From assembly GCA_964036195.1 (NCBI GenBank), contig OZ038454.1, forward strand, positions 8,928,001 to 8,992,000: a stretch of DNA of 64,000 nucleotides, in the 5' to 3' direction. Under the pieces are notes generated by a model, which was not told where the DNA came from, did not search any database, and saw only the letters and a list, made by a program, of their open reading frames with translations. Each line of letters begins with the position of its first letter. Within the stretch, counting starts at the first letter, position 1. Shown piece after piece: positions 20,301 through 32,300 of this stretch. The position numbers and the translations under genes are program-made. The DNA comes from Sphaerolaimus hirsutus (lineage: Eukaryota; Nematoda; Chromadorea; Monhysterida; Sphaerolaimidae).

Positions 20301-23300
20301 TTTATATCAGGTATGTTCTCACAACATTTTTTTGTAATGCAGTTGGGTGGCGAGCTTGTTTCTGACACTTGGGCTGTTCTTAAAAAAATTATCAAATTTA
20401 TATGCAGTGACCCATGCCTTAGTGGGTCGTCGGCAGCCGCCCCACTGGTGTATTGTGAGGGGGGTTGTTGGCAAGACATCCCCCAAATTTCAGCTTTCTA
20501 CGGCCCTCACAGCTGGAGATATAGCCTTCAAAGTGTAGCTAATCAAGTGGGTGGTAAACTTGCTTGGGACACCAAAACCGCCACAAAATTTTTTTGCATA
20601 TAGGGCGACCCACCCTGTAGTGAGTCGCCGCACCTCCCCCCATTGTTGGGGAGTAAGGGGGTCTTACAACTTAATATATACAAAGTTTCAGCCTTATAAC
20701 ACCCCCATGGACGGAGATATTGCATTCGAAGTGAAATAAAAAAATGGGTGGTGAACTTGTCCGGGAAGGTGTTTATATATGTTGACACTAGGTCATATCT
20801 GGGAGCTTTTAAAAAAAAACGTTTTTTAAAAAAAAACAACGTTTTTTTTTAAAAAAAAACATCGAGTTAAAAAAAACGTTTTTTTTCCAACCCTAGGTAG
20901 AATTACATGGCTGCCAGGTCTACATGGCCATTTGGTTTACAATGGCCGCTTCGAGGTGAATAGCCTTCGGTTGGGGGGCGGAAAATGCATGGGTGCGCGT
21001 AGGGATGGCTAGAGTTTTCAAAAAATGAATCAGGAGCATCGAAAACGTTTTTTTCATCCCTAGGTGCACTGCGCGCTGGAATATTTGGTTCTGTGTACGA
21101 AGTGTTTTGGGAGACACGAAAACGCCAAATATAAGCTAACATGACTGTTTAAGGATTTCCCCTTTCTGTTCTCCACTGTTGGACCATTTAAATAATTAGA
21201 TTTAAATAGAAAAAATCTATTAACACTACATCCTTTTTGATTAAGCAGCTAGAGAAAAATAGATGTTTTCTATCCCTAGCGCTGGTGTGTTCTTTCGCTC
21301 GCGGAACCAAAATTTTCAGTGTACGCGGCGACATACACCGCCTGGTATTTTTTCGTCTACCATTGGCGACAGAGGCCCAGGTTTAGTGCCACTGCACACT
21401 GACATTTTGTAAAAATGATGCGTTTGAGCGTTCACGGTAGCGGAAGTCATATTTTGTAAAAATTGTAATTTTCGGATGCGCATTTTTCCACCACGCGGGT
21501 GTATTTTACATAAAATCGAACCTGTACTCTCAATTTTCTCTTAAATACACGAAATGGCCGGCTAGTCGCTCTATATGTATGTATATTTACATACATATAA
21601 GCGATTTTTGGCGCCAGCGCCAATGCCATTGACGCCATGGCATGGCGCCTATGAATGGCGCCAGCGCGATGACGCCATTTCGCCACCGTGAAGGTAAAAA
21701 TTTAGGGGGGGGGGCTCTGGCTCCGTAAACATGTAGCCCCCCCGCTCCAAAATCATGGATACGTCCCTGGTTTCATGTACATAGATTTTTATCTCCGCAT
21801 TTGTAGTTCGGCATCCAAAAACGCGCGTCAATAATTCAAAATTTCTGTGTGTGGTGCGCCAATCAAAGCGTTTCCTCAAAAACGTGTGTCTCAGAGCTCA
21901 AGTTGACCGCTAGTTGAATGGGCGGTAGAGATTGGAATGGGGCTTGCTGTTTCTGTCCTTGTGAATAGTTTTGTTATTATTTACCTTAGCTGTCATTACA
22001 TTAGATGTTCAATTGTGGTGGGAATAGCTGTCATGGAAAACTTTCCCACGAAATATCGGTGTAAAATAGTTGGAAAAAGGTATAAAATGGAACTGGGGCC
22101 CTCTCCCAATTGGCCCCACACACGCTAGTTGACATTGACACAAATGTCAACTGGTTCCGGTCCCAATTCCAAGCTTGTATTTGAAGGTCGATCGTTGGCT
22201 CGCCAGCAAGCATTGAATTGGGATCGGAGCCAGTTGACATTTGTGTCAATGTCAACTAGCGTGTGTGGGCCAATTGGAGGGTCCCGCCCTGCGTTTTCTC
22301 ATGTTTGCCCTCCAAACCTCTATTTTCCGTTCTGATACACTAGATTTAGTTTGGCAGCTGGCCCGCTTTACAATTGCTGCCGGCGCATTTTTGTTGTGCA
22401 CATTGCCACTTCTCCAAATCCTTGCTTCTTACCGCCGTGCTGTGTGATTTGCGGCGAACTTCTCCTGTGTGTTTTGTCCGTGGGCAGTTTTTGAGGGTTG
22501 CACTGATCAAAATAGTGGCACATATAGTGCACAGGCACGCGTCTGGTTAAGTGTCGGTTTTTGTGCCTGTCGCTGTATAGTTTTCAAAACATATACAATT
22601 GTGAAAGAATTGCGTGCTAGGTATGCCTAATGTAAAAGATAGGACACACAATCACAGGCATCATTGTGCCCAATTCGTGTGTGTTTTTGCACACAATGCA
22701 GTCACTATTTATTAGTACAAATGCCCTTTACAAACACGATCCACAATCTTGACAAACAGGGTTAGTAGATGGCAAAGTTGCTTCCCAAGAATGCAATTGC
22801 ACATGTATAGGGGGTTGACTTGAGTTTTTAGGGGCTGAGTTTACAATTCAGGGTTGAGTTGATGGGTGTTTATAAATTAGGGTTGAGTTGACAGAAGTTT
22901 AAAAATAAGGGGCTGTTGACACAAGTTCACAAATTAGAGGCCGAGTTTATGGGAGTTGAGTTGATGGGTGTTTGCCAAATTAGGGGCTGAGTTTATGGGA
23001 GTTAACAATAACATTACCATAATCCTTAAGTGAGGCCCCCGGGGCCAAAACTTTCAAATTGTGAAATGATGCATTGTGGGTTTCTAATTACACTGATTTG
23101 ATATATAATGCACTCCATTTTGACACTACATTACCATAACCCTGAAAATGAACCACTGGGGCCAAAAACTTTCAATTTGTGAAATGATGCAATTTTGCGT
23201 TTCTGATTGAACTGATTTCAAATTTAGGTTTCTGATTGCACTGATTTGATATATGCACTCCATTGACACTACATTACCATAACCCGTTAATGAACCCATG

Positions 23301-26300
23301 GGGCCAAATACTTTCAATTTGAGAAATGATGCATTTTTGGGTTTCTGATTGCACTCATTTGAAATATGCACTTCATTTTGACACTACATTACCATAACCC
23401 TGAAAATGAACCACTGGGGCCAAAAACTTTCAATTTGTGAAATGATGCATTTTTGGGTTTCTGATTGCACTGATTTCAAATTTGGGTTTCTGATTGCACT
23501 GATTTGATACATGCACTCCATTTTGACACTACATTACCATAACCCTCAAAATGGACCCATGGGGTTAAATACTTTCAATTTGAGAAATGATGCATTTTCG
23601 GGTTTCTGATTGCACTCATTTGAAATATGCACTTCATTTTGACACTACATAACCATAACCCTAAAATGAACCCCCTGGGCCAAAAACTTTCAAACCATAA
23701 AATGATGGATTTGTGGGTTTCTGAGTGTAGCGATTTCAAATATGCCCAGGGCTTAAAAAATTAGAAATTGTGAAATGATTCAATGTGGGTTTCTAATTGC
23801 ACTGATTTGAAATATGCACTCTGTTTTGACACTACATAACCCTCAAAACTACATAACCATAACCCTGAAAATGAACCTCTGGAGCCAAAAACTTTCAATT
23901 TGTGAAATCATTCATTTTTGGGTTTCTGATTGCACTGATTTCAAATTTGGGTCTCTGATTGCACCAATTTGATATACCGTATTTCCTCGAAATACCCCCC
24001 CCCTCGAAATACCCCCCCCCCCTCGAAATACCCCCCCTCAAAATGGACACTATGAACTTATAAACCCCCCCCTCGAAATACCCCCCCCCAAATTTAGTGT
24101 ATAGAGAACGTAAATGACAAAGGCTGCGGTTTGTCATCTGGGTAATGCAAAACACACGTTAAAAACGATGACTCTGTTATGTGAGAACAGTGATTATACG
24201 TCTACACACTTATACAAGTCTTTAGAGTCTTATAAATGGCGATTTTTGTTGCATTTTCGACGTCTGCGTACGTTTCAGACGACAATTTAGTACTTGGTTT
24301 TCAAAAAATTTCTGGCGAAATAATAAACCCCCCCCCCTCGAAATACCCCCCCCCTCGTTTAACCCCCCCTCAAAATTCTCACTATGAAACAATAAACCCC
24401 CCGGGGGTATTTCGAGGAAATACGGTATGCACTCCATTTTGACACTACATTACCATAACCCTAAAAATGAACCCATGGGGCCAAATACTTTCAATTTGAG
24501 AAATGATGCATTTTTGGGTTTCTGATAGCACTCATTTGAAATATGCACTTCATTTTGACACTACATTACCATAACCCTAAAATGAACCCCCTGGGCCAAA
24601 AACTTTCAAACCATAAAATGATGGATTTGTGGGTTTCTGAGTGTAGCGATTTCAAATATGCCCAGGGCTTAAAAAATTAGAAATTGTGAAATGATTCAAT
24701 GTGGGTTTCTAATTGCACTGATTTGAAATATGCACTCTGTTTTGACACTACATAACCCTGAAAACTACATAACCATAACCCTGAAAATGAAGCTCTGGAG
24801 CCAAAAACTTTCAATTTGTGAAATCATTCATTTTTGGGTTTCTGATTGCACTGATTTCAAATTTGGGTCTCTGATTGCACCAATTTGATATATGCACTCC
24901 ATTTTGACACTACATTACCATAACCCTAAAAATGAACCCATGGGGCCAAATACTTTCAATTTGAGAAATGATGCATTTTCGGGTTTCTGAAAGCACTCAT
25001 TTGAAATATGCACTTCATTTTGACACTACATTACCATAACCCTAAAAATGAACCCCCTGGGCCAAAAACTTTCAAACCATAAAATGATGGATTTGTGGGT
25101 TTCTGAGTGTAGCAATTTCAAATATGCCCAGGGCTTAAAAAATTAGAAATTGTGCAATGATTTGATGTGGGTTTCTAATTGCACTGATTTGAAATATGCA
25201 ATCCATTTTGACACTACATAACCCTGAAAACTACATAACCATAACCCTGAAAATGAACCTCTGGAGCCAAAAACTTTCAATTTGTGAAATCATAAATTTT
25301 CAGGTTTCTGATTTCACTCATTTGAAATATGCACTTCATTTTCACACTACATTACCATAACCATAAAAATAAACCCCCTAAGCCAAAAACTTTCAAATCA
25401 TAAAATGATGCATTTGTGGGTTTCTGATTGTAGCGATTTCAAATATGCACTCCATTTTGACACTACATTACTAAAACCCTGAAATTGAACCCCTAGACCC
25501 AAAAATTTCTTATTGTGAAATGATGCATTTTGCAGGTTTCTAATTGCACTGATTTGAAATGACTCAATTTCAACTCTACATTACTGTAAGCCTTAAATTG
25601 AACCCATGGGGCTAATAAATTAGAAATTGTGAAATGATGCATTTGTGGCTTTTTGATTGCCTTGATTTGAAATATGCACTTCATTTTGACACTACATTAC
25701 CATAACCCTGAAAATGAACCCCCAGGGCCAAAAATTTTCAAATCATAAAATGATGTGTTTGTGGGTTTCTGATTGTAGCGATTTCAAATATGCACTCCAT
25801 TTTGACACCACATTACTAAAACCCTGATAATGAACCCCTGGGCACAAAAACTTTCAATTTGTGAAATGATGCATTTGTGGGTTTTTTATTGCACTGATTT
25901 GAGATGTGCACTCCATTTCTACTCTACATTACCATAACTTTTTAAGTCTAACCCCTGGGGCTAAAAAATTGAAGATTGTGAATTGATGCATTTGTGGATT
26001 GATGATAGTGATTTTTTGAAATATTCATACCATTTTCCAAATTAGGGGCTGAGTTTACAGGAGTTTCCAAACTAGGGGCTGTGTTTACAGGATTTAGAGG
26101 GGGTCCCCATGGGGTGCCATTTTTGGGGGGTCTCCAGGGGGTGCCATTTTCTGGAGGTACATATGGGGGTGCCATTTAAAGGGGGTCCACATGGGATGCC
26201 ATTTTTTGGGTGGTCCCCAGGGGTGCCATTTTTTGGTGGTCCTCAGGGGGGTGCTATATTTTTTTTTGCGGGGGGGGGGTCCATATGGGGTGCCATTTTG

Positions 26301-29300
26301 AGAGGGGTCCCCAGGGGGGTGCCATTTTTGGAGAGTCCCCAGGGGGAGCCAACTTTGGGTGGGTCCCCAGGGGGTGCCATTTTTGTGGGGGTTCCTAGGG
26401 GGTGCCATGTTTGGGGGGTCCCCAGGGGGTGCTATTTTTGGGGGGTCCCAAGGGGGTGCCATTTTTGGGGGGTCCCTAAGGGGTGCCATTTTCTGGTGGT
26501 CCTCAGGGGGTGCCATATTTGTGGGGCCCTAGGGGGTCCCATTTTTGGGCGGTTCCCAGGGGGTGCCACTTTTGGGGGGTTCCCCAGGGGGTGCCATTTG
26601 GAGGGGGGTCCCCATTGGGGTGTCAGTTTTTGCAAGCCTCTGAGAAGTGGGTACCTAAAGCAGGATTCTCTCCAACCTTCAGTTGGGTTTTGTAGAGTCC
26701 CCAGGGGGAGCCAACTTTGGGTGGGTCCCCAGGGGGTGCCATTTTTGTGGGGGTTCCTAGGGGGTGCCATGTTTGGGGGGTCCCCAGGGGTGCTATTTTT
26801 GGGGGGTCCCTAAGGGGTGCCATTTTTGGGGGGTCCCTAAGGGGTGCCATTTTTTGGTGGTCCTCAGGGGGTGCCATATTTGTGGGGCCCTAGGGGGTCC
26901 CATTTTTGGGCGGTTCCCAGGGGGTGCCACTTTTGGGAGGTTCCCCAGGGGGTGCCATTTGGAGGGGGGTCCCCATTGGGGTGTCAGTTTTTGCAAGCCT
27001 CTGAGTAGTGGGTACCTATAGCAGGATTCTCTCCAACCTTCAATTGGGTTTTGTGGTTCTCTACAATTTATACCACAAGGATTTACAAACACAAACAAAA
27101 CAGCAAAGCACAAATGTAACCAATTGAAGATTACAACAAAGTTTGACACCTTGCAAAAACCACACTATCATATCACAAAACCTATACCACACAGAATGCA
27201 CAGGGTCCCCAGGGGGGTGCCATTTTTGGAGAGTCCCCAGGGGGAGCCAACTTTGGGTGGGTCCCCAGGGGGTGCCATTTTTGTGGGGGTTCCTAGGGGG
27301 TGCCATGTTTGGGGGGTCCCCAGGGGGTGCTATTTTTATGGGGTCCCAAGGGGGTGCCATTTTTGGGGGGTCCCTAAGGGGTGCCATTTTCTGGTGGTCC
27401 TCAGGGGGTGCCATATTTGTGGGGCCCTAGGGGGTCCCATTTTTGGACGGTTCCCAGGGGGTGCCACTTTTGGGAGGTTCCCCAGGGGGTGCCATTTGGA
27501 GGGGGGTCCCCACTGGGGTGTCAGTTTTTGCAAGCCTCTGAGTAGTGGGTACCTATAGCAGGATTCTCTCCAACCTTCAGTTGGGTTTTGTGGTTCTCTA
27601 CAATTTATACCACAAGGATTTACAAACACAAAAAGAACAGCAAAGCACAAATGTAACCAATTGAAGATTACAACAAAGTTTGACACCTTGCAAAAACCAC
27701 ACTATCATATCACAAAACCTATACCACACAGAATGCACAGGGTCCCCAGGGGGGTGCCATTTTTGGAGAGTCCCCAGGGGGAGCCAACTTTGGGTGGGTC
27801 CCCAGGGGGTGCCATTTTTGTGGGGGTTCCTAGGGGGTGCCATGTTTGGGGGGTCCCCAGGGGGTGCTATTTTTATGGGGTCCCAAGGGGGTGCCATTTT
27901 TGGGGGGTCCCTAAGGGGTGCCATTTTCTGGTGGTCCTCAGGGGGTGCCATATTTGTGGGGCCCTAGGAGGTCCCATTTTTGGGCGGTTCCCAGGGGGTG
28001 CCACTTTTGGGAGGTTCCCCAGGGGGTGCCATTTGGAGGGGGGTCCCCATTGGGGTGTCAGTTTTTGCAAGCCTCTGAGTAGTGGGTACCTATAGCAGGA
28101 TTCTGTCCAACCTTCAGTTGGGTTTTGTGGTTCTCTACAATTTATACCACAAGGATTTACAAACACAAAAAGAACAGCAAAGCACAAATGTAACCAATTG
28201 AAGATTACAACAAAGTTTGACACCTTGCAAAAACCACACTATCATATCACAAAACCTATACCACACAGAATGCACACTGCACACCATCATACCAAATCGC
28301 AAACTGTCTACATTTTACTACCGAGTTTCATGCCCAACCATTTTACAGAAGTTTACAAAAATCCATTCCAAAACATTGCATCTTTGGTATTGGTCTTGTT
28401 ATTGTTGGTAGATTACATACCGCATTTCAAAACACATGCCTAGCATGTGGGCAAACTTAACTAAAGTATCATATTTTCTCCAATGGTATTAATTGTAGAG
28501 AACCACAAAACCCGACCGAAGGTCGGAGAGAATCCTGCTAGTATTATGACACTTACGGTATTTTTTTTAGTCACAGGCCACACTTCTTTTTGGCGTGATG
28601 TGTTGGTTTCACGGGAACACATAATCACGAGTTTGATTAGTCAATCATCAGTTATCACATTATCAGTTATCATTTATTATCATCATTATATCTCACATAA
28701 TTTGTGAATCGGGCACCAGGTAATCACCAGTGAAAGCCCGACCGATTTTCCGAATCTTGCTGTCTGAGATATCCACCGTTTCATTTACTAGGGCACCCAC
28801 ATAAACACCGTTTCGTTAACTTGGGCACCCACATAAATGAGTGGGCACCCACATAAACCCACCCTGTCTACCCGACAAGATCCTACATAACCCACCGAAC
28901 ACGCCCGGCAGGCATCTTTGGACTCTGCGCCGGGCAACCTGGCGCCGGGCGCGCTGCACCTAACGCCCGGCTCGTTGCCCACCACCGCGTCCGAGGTGAT
29001 GCTCGAGTCGATGCCGGCCGCCATCAGGAAGTTGGACGACGTGGAGGCGGAGAGGCACTTTGCCGATGAGAGTTGGTTGTGGGGCTGGTTTTGGGTGGGG
29101 GAGGGTTTGTGGGGCTCTGATTTAATGTGGAAATTGAGCGAGAATTTTCTCGATGAGTTTGTGATATCTTCACTTGAAGGTTTTTTCCACAAGTGTGTTA
29201 TGTCCACAAATTTCGATTTTTTTCAAAATCGGTTGTTTTGATTGTCATCATATTTATATCTTCCGTAGAAATCAAATAAGATAATCAAATGCGAAGTGAA

Positions 29301-32300
29301 AGGGCAAAAGCGAAGTGAACTGAGATATAAAATGGCAAAAGCGAAGAAGAAATTATTTAATATTATTTTTACTTCACTTGCCAATTTACTTCTCAATTTG
29401 CGGAACGGGCACCTGAAACTGATTCAAAATAGGTTCCATTGCACCGCTACATGTAAATATTTATCTATAATGCGATTACTGGGTGTCCTATTCCTCTGCT
29501 TACGAGCTCTAGTGCTTCTCGCTTTTTAGCATATAATACCTACCCACTTCCAACCGCATGACTATGAAGTGGTTCACTGTGAATATTTTCACTGTTCAAT
29601 ACGTTTCCTGTCTGTGTAGCAGCACCGACCCATTTCAACCTTCAACTAATTTCCATCAATTTTCAGCGCGCAAACGGACAGGTGAGTTTCCCACGCCACA
29701 GATCTTGATTTTCACTTACGAAGACACTTGACCTACTTGACACTATCTAAATATTTACCTACATAAACATCTAAGTTGGGTGATTGGCCCTACATGTACT
29801 AGTTGACAAGGCGCATGTGTCAACTGGTTCCAATCCCAATTCAGAGCTTGCTAACGAGTGACGAACGGCGTTCAAATGCAAAAGTGTTGAATCATGCTGC
29901 AAATGATCCGGTATGCATTCAATAACGTGTAGTGTTACTCGTCTGCAAGCTTTGAATTGGGATCGTAATCAGTTGACATTTGGTGCCGTTATCAGCTAGT
30001 ATGTTAGGCCATTTTAGCTTCAGCCCCAGTGTTTGTTGCAGGGGTTTAGTCCATTTGAAACCCTGTGGGGTTTCATATACCGTATATCCTCGATTAAGTC
30101 CCCCCCTCGAATAACTCCCCCTCGAATAACTCCCCCTCGAATAACTCCCCCCTCGAAAAACTCCCCCTCAAAAAGTTCTGACGAAAAAATAACTCCCTGG
30201 GGGACTTATTCGAAGATATACGGTAGATAGTAAATCGCGTTTTTTTCTAATAGGGTTTTTCACGGTGTAGAGGGAGAAAAAGCAGAAAAATCGCTAAAAT
30301 TTATTGAAAAATAGTTCAAAATAGCTATACAAGAACACATAATACTAAAGATAGCTGAAAATAGGCAATCAGGAACATTAACTAGTGATTTTGGAGGTGA
30401 AAAGCCTTTAATTGTGTAAATTTTGTAATTGGTATGAAAATTAGCGATTTTGAGCAAAAATTGTGGTAAAATTTCTCAAAAATCTCAAAAATTAGGTATA
30501 TGTAGAGACAATAAAGGCAAAAATAAGCCAGTGATTTTAAGGTGAAATGTGTAAAAAGGTACGAAAATCAGCAATTTTTAGCAAAAATTAGGATGAGGTT
30601 TCCCAAAAATCGCAGCAGGTAGATTGATAGAAAGTTAGCTGGCCGATTGGGGGGGGGACTGGGATTGTAGCCATAATTTTTGCAAATTGAGTAGATAGAT
30701 AGCTTGAGCGGAGCGTTTGGGGCGCCCCAACCCGTCTAATGAACCCCTGGTTTGTTGTGTTTTAGACCTAACCAATGAAGCATTTTTATCATGCCCACGC
30801 ATGCTTCCTGATTGAATTGAAATTTGAAAAACTTGATTGAATAGTTTCCCAATTTCTACAGTTTGGGGTAGTTTGATAATTCTTAAATATTTCGTACACG
30901 ATCGAACGATTTTAAATTCGCCCTTAATCTCAACCAAAACTACCATTTCACTTTCACATCACAACCACGTCAAAAATTCTCACGTTTCTGTGTGGGAAAA
31001 ACTTATGCGTTTGCATGTATTTACAAAAAGAGTTTGTACGCTAAAGTTGTAAAAAAATTACCATCGCTTTGTTCGGTTGCATCGCCATTGAAAATCCCCC
31101 CCCCCCCCGAATACACAGTCCATAATCGCGTCGATACCACGCATGCAAACGTCTGAGCTTGCCATCAAACACACTCGATTGACACTCAAGCATTCCAGTC
31201 AACTAAAAATAAACCACACTCAAATCCCCATCCACACAAACACCCCCCCCCCTCTCAGCGTGCAGCGCGTCCGGCCTGGGCACGGCGGGCGCGGCCGGCA
31301 ACGAGACCCAGGCCACCTTGACCGACGACAGCGACCTGGACGAGGACGCGGTCACTATGATGGACATTGAGAATGTCAAGGAGACTGCTTATGAGAAGAG
31401 CCCCCCGGAGGAGTTTCCTGGGGTGAGTGGGGGTTGGGGGTGGTTTTGAGGTTGTGATTTTGGGTTTGATTTTTTGTTGGGATTGGTTGGTCTGGTTTGT
31501 GTCGTGGATAGATTTTGTTTATTGCTTCGCTAATTGTGCTGACGATAAACCAATATCGGTGATATTTTCACTTAGACAAAGATTCAGATTTATGAAATTA
31601 ATTATCTATTTAATGTGCTAGATATTTTTTTCTGGGGCCGCATTCACATGTCATTCAAAACATGCATGCAAGTTGATGTTATTCAAAACATTTGTTTTAC
31701 AACTTCTGAATTCACGTCGTTTCAGATGGGCAGCTCTGACAACCAAACGGAGGAGGTGGCCGACGAGAACAAGAACTTGATGTGGTCGCTCATGAAGCAG
31801 GTCAGACCCGGCATGGACCTGTCCAAGGTGGTCCTGCCCACGTTCATACTCGAGCCCAGAAGCTTCCTGGAGAGGCTCAGCGATTATTGTTATCATGCCG
31901 ATTTGATTTACGAGTTGGTTCGATTTTGTTGTGGGGAAGTGTGGGTGAGTTGCGTGTTTTGTGCAAAATGCTACCATATTTGAATGAATATAGGGACGCC
32001 TGATTTATCCCATAGTGAAACGAACGTAGTATGGTGGGGGAAATATCAATCGTTTTTTTTTGTTTATTATTCAGATGGGATTTGGTAGTGCAAGATGCAA
32101 GAATCGGTAGACTTTTAAATATTTATCTAAAACCATTACCATTCGCGACAAACTTTTCCAGGGCATCTCAAATGCACGACCCCTATTCCCGGATGAAATG
32201 CATGGTCAAGTATTACCTGTCTGGATTTTACAAGAAACCAAAGGGCCTCAAAAAACCCTACAATCCCATCCTCGGGGAAATATTCCGTTGCTGTTGGCAA

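Noticed and set aside
23020..26040. Possible CRISPR-like repeat-spacer pattern
   Set aside because: Units are diverged tandem copies without unique spacers, and the surrounding genes are eukaryotic with introns.
26109..26813. A 234-codon open frame on the plus strand, with long partners on the minus strand
   Set aside because: It follows the 27-bp minisatellite unit; peptides are pure repeat and both strands are open, as expected for a unit divisible by three.
29296..29529. 77-codon frame between two ORP5/8 exons
   Set aside because: No in-phase splice sites and no similarity to ORP sequence; the gene model closes without it.
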